A DNA stretch of 64,000 bases from NCBI GenBank assembly GCA_036426205.1, contig CM071573.1:76208743-76272742 (forward strand). The letters are read 5' to 3'. The position numbers were made by a program, and so were the translations under genes. The notes beneath the pieces were generated by a model. The model ran no database searches, had not been told where the DNA came from, and worked only from the letters and a program-made list of their open reading frames with translations. Below are positions 33,276 to 42,787 of the stretch, piece after piece. This DNA comes from Ascaphus truei. Taxonomy: Eukaryota > Chordata > Amphibia > Anura > Ascaphidae. The stretch's first letter is position 1; each line of letters opens with the position of its first letter.

Positions 33276-36200
33276 TCAAGGTTCTTTGGCAAAGGATGCA
33301 GGGTGGATGCACAGTTCCAGGTTTGCTGGTTGCACCACAATGTCTTTGTGTAAAAGTCTCTGGCACTGTTTCCTTTTAGCCTTGTGAGAGAACAGTCTTT
33401 TTGTCTCTGTAGTTTTACCCACAGAATGCATCCCCTTGTAGGTATGCCAGTCGTGGTAGCCTGTCGCTCTATCACCTGGCGTTTGGCAGGAGGAGATGGC
33501 TTTTGGCCCCTTGCGGAAGCGGAACAACACTCCTGGAAGACTGATTGTCGAATCTAGTCCAGTAAAGAGGGCGTCGTTCAGGGAGACTCCCTGGAGCTGA
33601 GCGCTGGGGCTGAACACTATCCGGATTTGATCGGGTTCCTGAGGGTGGTAGGCCCCAGATGATTGGAGGTACCGGCATTCTTCACCTTCCTTCATTAGAA
33701 GTGCTGGCTTTGCATGGCCGGTAAGGCATATCTTCTGGATGAAGGCCACAAAGTTGTTTTTGGTCTCTGGTTCCTTTTGTAAGTCGCAGAGGTGCGAAGT
33801 GAACCTAGAGATGGCATGTTCTCCATTGTTTGGGAAGCGCCTTCTTGGTGAATGGAATGGTAGCGGGTTCGCCCAACTGCCAGATCCGTTTCTGGCGAGC
33901 TCCTTGACCGTTGACATCAGGAATTCTCCATCTCCTATCAATGGTGTTTGCTTGTCGTCGTCCTTTGTGGTCTGGAATGCTGTGCACCCTAAGTCATTGG
34001 TGCATTCCTCTTGCAAGAGAACATTTCCACGTATTTTGGTTAAACGCTTTTGTGTATCTTTGTTAACTGCCATCTGGAGGTTATTTTCTCCCTGGACGTA
34101 ACGAAGAACAGTCTCTTTTGCCCTAGTAAATCCCTTTATGAAATGTCTCTGTGGCTGTCTCTTTTTAGACGTGTGAGAGGACAGTCTTTTTGACACTGGG
34201 ACTTCACCTGTAGGGCGGAGTCTTTTGCGGTTGTGCCAGCCGTGGTAGCTGGGTGCTTTGTCACTTGATACTCTGTGGAGAGGGACAACTGTACATCTTG
34301 GTCGTGCCATTGCTCGCGAGAAGACCGTTTGATTGTTTATTGCCTTTTGGACGATCCCTTTGTCGGTCACCTTTGGGAGGTTACTTCCTTCCCTCGGTGG
34401 AATCGACTCATCATCCTTGGCTGTCTGGACTGCTGAGCATCCTAGGCCATTGTCACATCTCCCCGATGTGAGGAGGGTTTTGTTGATCTCAGGGGTATGA
34501 CCTTGTCTTTTCTCTTCACTTGGCCCTTCGGTCACTTGGAGATAGCCAAGACATGGTTCAGAGAGAGATGTGTGTTCACATTCTGTTACCACCGTTTTGC
34601 GGGCGTCAACGTAGTCTTGCCCGTGCTTTTTGTTGGTGCATGCGTTGCCCACTATCACCCATCCTAAGTCAAGTCTTTGGGCGTATGGCGCGTTGTGGGG
34701 TCCGTTATGTCGTTTACGGACTTTATGTACCCTCATGATGTCCATGCCGAGCAGCAGCAAGATCTTGGTGCCTTGTTCTACCGGCAGGATGTAGTTGGCT
34801 ATTCCCTTGAGGTGCGGGTAATGGCGTACCATGTCTGGCGTGGGAATCTTGTCCCTGTTTGTGGCCATGTGGCTGCATTCGATGAGTGTGGGAAGGGGCA
34901 TGTTCACTTTGCCGTCTATTGAGCATATGGTGTAGCCATTCACTCTTCTCCCTGTGGTCTCCATTCGCCCTGCGCATGTTCTGAGAGTGTAAGGAGAAGC
35001 ACCGTCTTGTATGTTAAACATGTCGAAGAACTCTGACCTGACCAGCGATCGGTTGCTCTGGTCGTCGAGGATTGCGTACATCCGAATAGCCTTCTCAGGT
35101 TGTCCCTGGGGGTGCACTGCGACAAGGCATATTTTGGAGCAGGACATTTTGTCACCTTCTTTTCCGCAAACCTCAGTGCGCTGAGATGTGACGGATGTTG
35201 ACTCTCCTTTCTCCCCGCCATGCTCCACTATGGAGGATGGGTTCTTGAGTTGGTGGAGTGTCAGCGCCTCTGGGTGTAACGCTGTCATGTGCTTGTCACT
35301 TTCGCACACTGTGCATTTGATCTCTTCTTTACAGTCCCTGGCTAGGTGAGTCGTGGAATCGCAGCACCTGAAGCAAACTCTTAATTCTCCAAGTAACCTC
35401 TTGCATTCCTCTAGGGACTTCATCCTGAACCCAAAGCACTTGTTGAGTGGGTGTGGCTTCTTGTGTATGGGACATTCCCTGTTTGGGTCCCTTGGTTCCT
35501 TGTCTCCGGCGACCGACTGATCGGGAGTAGTTTGGGTCATGGGAGGCACGTCCGTCCTGCGGGCCGAGATGGGTGTTTGGGTGTTACCATATCTCGTTGC
35601 TGTCCTTTCGTTCCTCGGGTGGCTGGCACTGGATGTGGTCTGCGCCCCTAAGATGAAGCTGGGGTCGTTCCTTGTCCTTGCCGCTTCGCGGATGAAGCTC
35701 ACGAAGACTGAGAATGGGGGGTAGACGACTTGCTTCTCCCTTTTGTATCTGGAGCCTTGTGAGATCCATTTTTCTTGGAGGTTGAAGGGTAGCTTCTCCA
35801 GGATGGGTCTCACTCCACGAGCTGAGTCTAGGGCGTTGAGACCTATTAAGGAATGGTCTTTCCTCGCGAACTCCAGTTCTTGCAGCAGGTCCCCGAGCTC
35901 TCGTAACTTCGAGTAGTCTTTAGTTGTGATCTTGGGGAAGCTGTCGATTCTTTTGAAGAGCGAATCCTCGACCGCTTCGGGGCTACCGTAGGACTCTTCT
36001 AGCCTTTCCCACACTAGGTCAAGACCTACTTGGGGCTGGTGCGCGTTTGCCGCCCGTTGTCTCTTCGCTTGCTCCCTGGATTCGTTCCCCAGGAACTTGA
36101 ATAGCAGGTTGAGCTCTTCCCTCACTGAGAAGTCCAAGCTGTTGATTGCGTCTTTGAACGTGAACTTCCACGTCCGGTAGTTCTCAGGGCTGTCGTCAAA

Positions 36201-36659
36201 GCTGATGAGTCCTGCTTGCACCAGGTCACGCAGGATCATGTACTTGGCTATGTCTGTCAGGCCTGAGGCATCGGCGTGTTTGTCCCGTTCTGAGGTAGTT
36301 GCGGTCGCCTCTTCCTTGGTGTGGATGCGTGATGACTGCTGGTCGGTGCGAGGGGCTGTGTTTTCCCATGTGGGTGCACCTGGATGGCGAGCCCGTTGTA
36401 GTGCATCCGTGTGCGCGCTGGCGTGTGGATCACTGTTGCGGCTGTGGCTATCCCAGGCAGCATGTACCCTTGAAGGAACAGCATCTTCTCCTCGTGGGCC
36501 TAGCAAGTCTTCCGTGTCTGTGGAGTCACTCCATCCGTGTTGAGATGATGCGCTGGTGTCTACACTGAAGAGGCTCCTTACGTAGTCTTCAGTGCGTTGG
36601 GCTGGATCCTCTGAGGCTATCCGTCTGTACGGTTGCTCCCCGCCGTCGCTGAGCACCAT
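33276..36659 (-). CDS. BEL/Pao retrotransposon Gag-protease-partial RT polyprotein
   Basis: An uninterrupted frame of about 1127 codons from the ATG at 36659; the codon at 36665 is GTG, so it is not used as the start. In order it shows a Gag-like domain of the DUF1759 type (about residues 145-345), a CCHC knuckle (Cys429, Cys432, His438, Cys443), a second CX2C-H-H knuckle (449-462) and an aspartic protease of the DUF1758 type with 'AILDDQSNRS' (Asp532-533), 'LLLLGMDI' and 'QRLDLGWVIVGN'. There follow a repetitive spacer (about 660-920) and the N-terminal RT region 'PLPFHSPRRRFPNN' to 'GVLFRFRKGPKAIS' (about 929-1055). The RT catalytic motifs, RNase H and integrase are absent. Full elements package RNA with Gag and cut the polyprotein with the protease; this copy could at most make Gag and protease. 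Spacer modules recur after the RT piece. Lack of stops suggests youth or constraint. Confidence 0.9.
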   Translation of the reverse strand: MVLSDGGEQPYRRIASEDPAQRTEDYVRSLFSVDTSASSQHGWSDSTDTEDLLGPRGEDAVPSRVHAAWDSHSRNSDPHASAHTDALQRARHPGAPTWENTAPRTDQQSSRIHTKEEATATTSERDKHADASGLTDIAKYMILRDLVQAGLISFDDSPENYRTWKFTFKDAINSLDFSVREELNLLFKFLGNESREQAKRQRAANAHQPQVGLDLVWERLEESYGSPEAVEDSLFKRIDSFPKITTKDYSKLRELGDLLQELEFARKDHSLIGLNALDSARGVRPILEKLPFNLQEKWISQGSRYKREKQVVYPPFSVFVSFIREAARTRNDPSFILGAQTTSSASHPRNERTATRYGNTQTPISARRTDVPPMTQTTPDQSVAGDKEPRDPNRECPIHKKPHPLNKCFGFRMKSLEECKRLLGELRVCFRCCDSTTHLARDCKEEIKCTVCESDKHMTALHPEALTLHQLKNPSSIVEHGGEKGESTSVTSQRTEVCGKEGDKMSCSKICLVAVHPQGQPEKAIRMYAILDDQSNRSLVRSEFFDMFNIQDGASPYTLRTCAGRMETTGRRVNGYTICSIDGKVNMPLPTLIECSHMATNRDKIPTPDMVRHYPHLKGIANYILPVEQGTKILLLLGMDIMRVHKVRKRHNGPHNAPYAQRLDLGWVIVGNACTNKKHGQDYVDARKTVVTECEHTSLSEPCLGYLQVTEGPSEEKRQGHTPEINKTLLTSGRCDNGLGCSAVQTAKDDESIPPREGSNLPKVTDKGIVQKAINNQTVFSRAMARPRCTVVPLHRVSSDKAPSYHGWHNRKRLRPTGEVPVSKRLSSHTSKKRQPQRHFIKGFTRAKETVLRYVQGENNLQMAVNKDTQKRLTKIRGNVLLQEECTNDLGCTAFQTTKDDDKQTPLIGDGEFLMSTVKELARNGSGSWANPLPFHSPRRRFPNNGEHAISRFTSHLCDLQKEPETKNNFVAFIQKICLTGHAKPALLMKEGEECRYLQSSGAYHPQEPDQIRIVFSPSAQLQGVSLNDALFTGLDSTISLPGVLFRFRKGPKAISSCQTPGDRATGYHDWHTYKGMHSVGKTTETKRLFSHKAKRKQCQRLLHKDIVVQPANLELCIHPASFAKEP
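33330..34470 (-). repeat. Repeated modules inside the BEL frame
   Basis: Two modules recur in the polyprotein. Module A ('YHGWHNRKRL...SKRLSSHTSKKRQPQRH') lies at about 34140-34260 and again, diverged, at about 33350-33480. Module B ('LGCSAVQTAKDDE', then 'LGCTAFQTTKDDD') lies at about 34400-34455 and 33940-34000. DNA similarity accompanies the protein similarity, so the frame was kept open through internal duplications. A further copy of A plus B is outside the frame at 36864-37258. Confidence 0.75.
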
Positions 36660-36863
36660 ATACACGGGCAGTGGGACATAGAGACTCCTTATTCCTTAAA
36701 CTCTTTATACTCTTGAGACATCTGAGTGGGACACTGGCATCAAGAGGTTTTTTATCAATGTTTATGCATTTTTTGCTAACTCTCTTCTTATCCGGATAGT
36801 TTTGCTAAGGACAATTTTGGTAGCACCAGTTTTTCTTATGAGTGATCATAAGTTTTTTGTCAT

Positions 36864-37258
36864 ATGAACCTAGAGATGGCATGTTCTCTATTGTTCGGGA
36901 GGCGTCTTTTTGGTGAATGGAATGGTAGCGGAGTCACCCAACTGCCTAGTTCGTCTTTAGAGAGCTCTTTGACTGTTAACCTCGGGAATCCTCTATCTTC
37001 CCTCGATGGTGTTTGTTTGTCGTCCCTTGTTGTTTGGAACGCTGTGCACCGTAGGTCATCGGTGCATTTCTTTTGCACGAGAACATCTCCACGTAGTTTG
37101 GTGAAACACTTTTGTGTCTCTTTGTTGACTGCCATCGGGAGGTTATTGTCTCCCTGGACATAACGAAGAACCGTCTCTTTTGCCCTAGTAAATCCCTTTA
37201 TGAAATGTCTCTGTGGCTGTCTCTTTTTAGACGTGTGAGAGGACAGTCTTGTTGACAC
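36864..37258 (-). pseudogene. Duplicate BEL pol-spacer segment upstream of gag
   Basis: About 395 bp near-identical to 33808-34200, in the same orientation. It encodes 'SSHTSKKRQPQRHFIKGF', 'LRCTAFQTTRDD' and 'PLPFHSPKRRLPNN' and stops just after 'AISRF', where similarity to the main frame ends. It sits 5' of the gag start, which is abnormal for a BEL element. It is a truncated second copy or a segment moved by recombination. Similarity at the other edge ends at 'gacactg' (about 37260). Confidence 0.85.
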
Positions 37259-37688
37259 TGTGGCTTCTCCACGCCCTGCACTGCAGCAAGAAAAGGTTCT
37301 CCATAGAGGTACTCACTGGCACAACAGGGGCAGATACCGTTAGTGGTGAGCCCTCTGCGCTGACCATCTCACCCGCGCGCTCGGCGTAGGCAGTAGAGAT
37401 ATAGGCCATGGCTCGATCTCGGGCCTCGCAAATGGCTTTACACTTCAACCGTAGCCTTGACATTCCTCCAGGGTCATCGGCCCAGCGGTGATTGACATCC
37501 CGAATCGACACTCCCTTGTAGATGTCAGGGCTCAAGATGGACAAATGGGTCTTTACCTCAGGATCGTTGGAGGCCTCGTCTGACACTTCATCGATGGATA
37601 TACTCTTGCCGTCCTCCCGGGAGTTCGCGGATCCAGCAGGGGAAGGTACCTCCTGTGGAGAGCGAGGCACCAGGGTCATGGCGGACAT
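37227..37688 (-). CDS. Unidentified reading frame, possible element-derived protein
   Basis: From an ATG at 37688 the frame encodes about 153 residues with sensible amino-acid composition: an acidic Ser-rich N-terminus ('DGKSISIDEVSDEASNDPEV'), then 'SPDIYKGVSIRDVNHRWADD' and a basic-charged helix-like stretch 'MSRLRLKCKAICEARDRAMA'. The last dozen or so codons run into the duplicated BEL segment, so the native C-terminus is missing. It lies on the same strand as the BEL frame and in CpG-rich DNA. It is not recognised as any known family. It could be the N-terminal part of a retroelement Gag or a host exon. Confidence 0.35.
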   Translation of the reverse strand: MSAMTLVPRSPQEVPSPAGSANSREDGKSISIDEVSDEASNDPEVKTHLSILSPDIYKGVSIRDVNHRWADDPGGMSRLRLKCKAICEARDRAMAYISTAYAERAGEMVSAEGSPLTVSAPVVPVSTSMENLFLLQCRAWRSHSVNKTVLSHV

Positions 37689-37818
37689 CGCTCGACAGTT
37701 CCTGGCCAAGCAACGGCTCGCCTCCTCCTAGGCCTGGGTAAGCGCTGACCATGCCCGAGGCCTTAGACGCAGATCGGAGCGGGAACTGGCTGGAGAGCAG
37801 AAGGGGTCCCATGATGTC

Positions 37819-37834
37819 GCACACCGGCCGGTGT
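37819..37834. repeat. 16-bp perfect palindrome
   Basis: The sequence cacaccggccggtgtg is its own reverse complement. It could be a protein-binding site or chance. Confidence 0.7.
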
Positions 37835-38012
37835 GGACTCGGGTACGTCCGCTGATATTATTTCCCCCTCCGCAGGACTGGAGAGACCGCTTATAACAGT
37901 TCCCATGGCTCACTGAGAGCCCGCTCTAGAGCCCATACTTTTGAAGTGAAACTTCCTTAGTGGCACCTCATTCGTGATGGGGCAAAAAAGAATTGTGGAG
38001 ACAGAAATGAAA

Positions 38013-38087
38013 CGGATGTGACGTCAGTGCTGGCAGTTGAGGCCGGGCTGTGTTCTGGCTCAGCCCGACCCCAACACTGACATCACA
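38013..38087. repeat. Imperfect hairpin
   Basis: The left arm gatgtgacgtcagtgctgg pairs with the complement of 'caacactgacatcacatc', and 'ggccgggctg' pairs with 'cagcccgac'. The loop is about 10 bp. The structure spans the CRE-like site. Confidence 0.65.
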
Positions 38088-39099
38088 TCGCCGCCGGGCG
38101 CACGCCTCTAATCACCCCACACACCCCCTGAGCCGCCATTTCACCAAGGGATTGAATATATGTGTCTTGCGGCGATAGCCGCCGTATCCTTAACGGGCCG
38201 TGATATGCCCGCGAAGCCTCTCTCCTCCCTTACCTCGCGTCCTGCTATCCCGCAGGACTGAGCGCCGTCCGGTGTTCGAGGAGAGGAGCCCAGGGATCAT
38301 GGAGGGTAACCGCCGCCGCCTATGCTCCTTAAACGAGGCCTTGACTCCCCCCAGTCCGCGACTATGCGGGCGGCGGCAGCCCTCAAAATTTAATTGCCGC
38401 CAATCCTGCTGACCTCCCACGGCGAGGTCATGTGGAACGGTGGGGGGAGGGGTGTTGGTTGTTAGCGTGAGTGCGTTTCCCTCACCCACAGCTGAGACAT
38501 CAGGAAGGGGACCGCCTTGCAGCGGCTCTCAGTGTACGAAGCCAAGTCGCCCGCCTGAAGAATAACGCAAACTGCCCCCCTCCCCGCCGACACTTGCAGG
38601 GATATGCACGCAGCACTGCCGGAGGTGGGGTGAGGCCTTTTATTGAAGGAAGTCCAGACTAAGGTCCCGTCTGACCTGCGGCATTGCTTCGCGCATTCCC
38701 CCTCTTTTCTACTCCAACCGGTTTACTCACTCCTTGCGGCCTCTTTGCCGCAGTGTTTATGACCATTCTTTTTCGTACCACTCCCATCTATTTCTCGCCT
38801 TACACCTCAATTTAGCCCCGTCTTTTCCTCTGTTAATTCCCTTCTCTCGCGTAATTGTATCCTGTGCCTTAAGAACTTTTTACGCCTTTTGTCAATGCCC
38901 GCGTCTCGCTGGGCGGTGGGGTGGGGGTGTGGAGGAGAGGACTCTAGGCAGAGCCGCGCGGTGTACGCAGACTCGCCGTTCTGGTGATGGGGGGGGGGTG
39001 AGGGAGGAGGGGAGGTGGCTCAGGCAGAGACGTACCGCAGGGTCCGCAGCTCTGCTGCCTTTGACGGGGGGGTGAGTCAGGAGAGAGGGGGCCAGGACA

Positions 39100-39290
39100 C
39101 AGAAAGAGAGGCCACACATACAGTTGAACAGTAACCACAAAACACACAACAATACATATACACCACACCACACACCCACGACCTACCCGACTACAACCCA
39201 CACTCACTGACTGACACTCATCAACACACCACTGATACACACCACTGACTACACACCCCACTTACACACACTGATACCACAACAACACAC

Positions 39291-39321
<31 letters not shown>

Positions 39322-39345
39322 ACGTGACACATACACCACACACGA
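39100..39345. repeat. CA-rich simple sequence
   Basis: Imperfect CA, CACC and ACTGA-type repeats, with a pure (CA)n run at about 39283-39318. Confidence 0.85.
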
Positions 39346-39395
39346 CTGTTGAATAGGGTTTAGGGGGATGAGTTGAGGTGCAGGGGGTTGCGATC

Positions 39396-39858
39396 ATCTC
39401 ACACGGTCACACGCAAACGCCACACGGTCACACACATCTGCACATGCCACGCCACACGCCAAGTCTCACACGGCACCGACGCACATGGCCACGCCACAGC
39501 ACAGTCACACGCACACGACAGACAGTCAGTCTGCGCACGTAGTCAGTCGCGCAACAACAGTTCCGTTCGCGGCACACAGTCAGCGCGCACACAGTCAGTC
39601 GCGCACACAGTCAGTCGCGCACACAGTCCGTCGCGCACACAGTCCGTCGCGCACACAGTCCGTCGCGCACACAGTCCGTCGCGCGCACCGTGCACTGTCA
39701 CGCGCACACGCACTGTCACGCGCACAGTCACACACAGTCACACAGTAACATGCACAGTCACACGCACAGTCACACAGTCACACGCACAGTCACACAGTCA
39801 CACGCACACACACACAGTCACACGCACACACACACAGTCACGCGCACACACACACACG
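39396..39858. repeat. CpG-containing CA-type tandem arrays
   Basis: A 16-bp unit cgcgcacacagtccgt or its 'cagt' variant is repeated about six times at 39590-39690, then 'cacacgcacagt' and related units continue to 39858. The histidine- and threonine-rich frames are artefacts. Confidence 0.9.
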
Positions 39859-40051
39859 AGGAATTCACGCTTAGTGCAAATACAAGGGATGTGTACGCAT
39901 GTTCTAAGTCAAATTTATTTGCGTTTTGTCAATGAAATTGTATTTTGATTTTTAATTAAAACATCACCAATACAAATACAATTTCTGTGACAAAAGTCAA
40001 AGAAGTTTCACTTACTATGCGCGTGCACAGCACACACAGCTTTTTTTAGAT

Positions 40052-40411
40052 CTATTTATTTGAGCTACAGCTCCCATACAGTATATCGTAACCGACCAAG
40101 TTACGAAACAGGGTCAAATAGTTGGGCCAGTAGGTTTCGGATGGCTGTCCAGCCATATCCATCAGCACTTGTAGAAACCCGGGGAGATCAGGCAGTTCCC
40201 CAGTGTGCAGCGGGGTCTTGGAGGTCTCTGCTCCGGGTCCCTGGAGGCGGAGGTATGGTGCATTGCACTCAGAGCACAGGGAAGTGGATCCCAGTGCAGG
40301 TGCCACCCGATCGCACAATGGGCAGACCAAGTGGAGAGAGTTTTCCCCATCATTGGGAAGCAGTATCAGACCTCCGGGGAGTGCAAAATGAACGCCTTGC
40401 TTCGCATCCAT
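40052..40411 (-). CDS. Unidentified 119-aa frame with paired CxxC motif
   Basis: From an ATG at 40411 the frame encodes about 119 residues. It shows 'LVCPLCDRVA' and, thirteen residues after the second cysteine, 'CSEC', making CX2C-X13-CX2C, a layout seen in small zinc ribbons. The C-terminal half has 'PDLPGFLQVLMDMA' and 'YWPNYLTLFRNLVGYDILYG', which looks helical and protein-like. No signal peptide is apparent. A neighbouring frame at 40464-40733 is on the same strand and might be part of the same decayed gene. The family is not recognised; an exapted mobile-element or viral fragment or a host exon are all possible. Confidence 0.35.
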   Translation of the reverse strand: MDAKQGVHFALPGGLILLPNDGENSLHLVCPLCDRVAPALGSTSLCSECNAPYLRLQGPGAETSKTPLHTGELPDLPGFLQVLMDMAGQPSETYWPNYLTLFRNLVGYDILYGSCSSNK

Positions 40412-40463
40412 ATTCGGTAGCTAGTTGAGAGGGAGCGGTTAGGCGTGCGTCTGTTCAGTGATG

Positions 40464-40733
40464 CTACCACGTGCGACTGAAGCTAAGTCCCCAAAAACGC
40501 TGCGCGGCAGAAGGTAGACACACCCTCCTCTCCTCCCTCTCAGGGTGCGGCTTGGCTCCCGTGCTAAACCCGGACAACTCTGCAAAGAGGGCGCAGCTAG
40601 GCCTCGCGCCATGCCCAAACATTTGCAGACAGATTCTTGCAAACTTTTGCACAAGTTCCCATGTGGTCTCCTGTTTTCGGCAGGAACCACGATAGTATGG
40701 CTGCAGCTCCTCAAACAGAGGTCCTGGCTTCAT
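40464..40733 (-). CDS. Unidentified small frame upstream of the CxxC frame
   Basis: From the ATG at 40733 the frame encodes about 89 residues, including 'PGPLFEELQPYY' and 'TTWELVQKFARICLQMFG', which looks like an amphipathic helix. It stops about 50 bp before the start of the 40411 frame. No domain is recognised. It may be the 5' part of the same broken gene or chance. Confidence 0.25.
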   Translation of the reverse strand: MKPGPLFEELQPYYRGSCRKQETTWELVQKFARICLQMFGHGARPSCALFAELSGFSTGAKPHPEREERRVCLPSAAQRFWGLSFSRTW

Positions 40734-40754
40734 ATATTTAGTGCAAACAGACAA

Positions 40755-41855
40755 AATGCTTCATATATTTAGTGCAATAGTGAAAACAGACAAAAAAATA
40801 AAGTTGCAACTGCCCTGGCCCTCTGGATTGTGAGAAGACTTCGTAGCTTATCCTTTAAGACCTCATCAATGACTTTGCTCTCCAAAAATCCCCCCCACCC
40901 AAAAGAAATGTTTCAATACTAAATTGAATGTGATGTGCAAACACTGTGCATTTTATCTTTACACCGTCATCCCTGTATATAACAACGCTAGTATAATGCT
41001 TTCATTCATTTCAGTCAGAATAACACATCAATTTCTAATTTTTGGGGCCTCTTAAACTTGACATTGCTTTGTGCCTCAGAAGGTCAAGGTCCAGCCCTGC
41101 ATACAACTATTCTTGGGGTACAAAATGCACAGATAATTATCGTACCAGAACGTCTGACGTCTTCTCTCCGGCTCTTACAGGATCTGTGGACATGTTGACC
41201 TGAAAAGAAGCCTTTAGAAAACTAGTGAACAAAGGGTATCATGGGAATAGTTCCTTCCTACGAGGCTCTCTTCTCAAAGCCTGCTTTTTCTTTCCTCTCA
41301 AACACCGTTCTCATGGCTCGCCTTTGAACTGCGCACTAAAGTGGATTTCATTGAGCAGAATTGTTAATGTGCCACAAATTACTCCTCTTCTTTCTAGTGA
41401 GATTGAAGAGGGTTTGAGGAATGGGATTTGATGTTTTTTTCTGGCAGGAGGACAGAGAAATAATGGCTTTTGTGGAGAAAAAAAAAAACAGGGGAAAGAG
41501 AATTCCTACAGCACTTTCATTTAGAGTAATAGTTTAATGGCGTCACTGCCACAAATGCCGTCCCACGTTCATGTAAACAGGGCCCAAAATAGATCTTGAA
41601 AACATTTGACAGGGAAGGAAACGGAAGCCCCAGCTTGGCCACGAAGTAATAATCATCCCACATATCCATGAACCATTTCTCTTCTTTCCAATTGTAAATA
41701 AAGGTATGTATGAGTGAAAACTACTCTGGAGTCTGGACCTGTGTTTGCAAACACATTATAATGCAAATTGGGGAATGCTGCACACCTATCAACACAAAAC
41801 AAAAAAATGATACAACTACGGGTGCTCCTGGTTCAGGGATATCTCTGTGGTATTC
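40755..41855. other. Non-coding stretch
   Basis: Ordinary AT-rich DNA with no recognised gene or repeat copy. Confidence 0.5.
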
Positions 41856-42084
41856 CAAATCAATATAGGTAGATAGAAGAAGCAGGACACTACGGATTTA
41901 GATACAGTGAATTTATTACCAATAAATCAACGTTTCGGCCTTAAGAGGCCTTTTTCAAGAATGCCACTATGCCACTCATTCTTGAAAAAGGCCTGCTGAG
42001 GCCGAATCGTCGATTTATTGGCATTAAATTCACTGTATCTAAATCTGTAGTGCCCTGCTTCTTCTATCTACCCATAATGATTTG
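41856..42084. mobile_element. Palindromic MITE, ~100-bp arms
   Basis: The left arm (41856-41960) and right arm (about 41979-42084) are inverted copies. Shared blocks include 'tagatagaagaagcagg', 'atttagatacagtgaattta' and 'cctttttcaagaatg' with their complements. The loop is about 15 bp around 'ccactatgccact'. The centre has 'aacgtttcggcc'. It lacks coding capacity and the superfamily is not assigned. Confidence 0.8.
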
Positions 42085-42787
42085 CAACCACATTATGGAA
42101 TTTAGGGGAACCTTTGGAGAGCATGAGATTATTTGTTGGGGAATTGATAAGGTTGGTGATTTAAATGGGGTGACCTTTCAGTCTTGCAACTAGCTGGGAC
42201 ATGATGCAATAGTTGTAAGGTGGGCCTTCTAATGAGAATCTTTTTAACCTATGCACTGTGGTCCCTGCATGTTTCTCTTTGGAAGGAAAAGACACAACCT
42301 CAAACAAATTAACAGTGTCCACATAGGAACATAAGGTCCTTTGTCCAAGTACTGTAACAGTTTGAGAATTGCTATCTTCATTCATCATGTGGAATTCCTG
42401 TACAGCCTAAAGCACTTTAGGTGAACTGCTTATATGGGAGCAAACTATTATCTTTGTCCATGTGTGATAGTGTGCAGGACTCTGGGACAGCCCATGAAAC
42501 CAATGGATTTGCTGCCACATAGAGAAGAGAGAGCACGGGGTATACAGGTATTTGCTTTCTTGGGGCAAATACATAAAGGGTTATGCTATCTTAACTGTGG
42601 CTAACTGTGACCCAAATGATCACTAACAAATAATATGTAAAACACAGGGGACAGTGGAAGGATGAGCGAGCCAATAAAGATGTAAATGTATGTGTGATTA
42701 CTACATACAATAACTGCATATTCTGAAATCTCAAGAAAAACAAAGTTGACGCAGAACTTCACACTGCTTCAATGTAGGTTTCTCTTT
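42085..42787. other. Non-coding stretch before the purine tract
   Basis: No gene recognised. Confidence 0.5.

Larger units (their letters stand above)
37260..38700. other. CpG-rich region
   Basis: CpG is far more frequent here than in surrounding DNA ('gcggcgatagccgccg', 'cgggcggcggcagccc'). A CRE-like TGACGTCA is at about 38020-38027. It includes the unidentified frame at its left and could be the promoter region of a mobile element or a CpG island of a host gene. No first exon can be proven. Confidence 0.4.

Noticed and set aside
33739..36568. Plus-strand frames of 60-120 codons over the BEL gene
   Set aside because: Shadows of the long minus-strand frame; no independent support.
39373..39948. 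191-codon His/Thr-rich frame
   Set aside because: Encoded by CA-type tandem repeats; other frames across the same DNA are also open.
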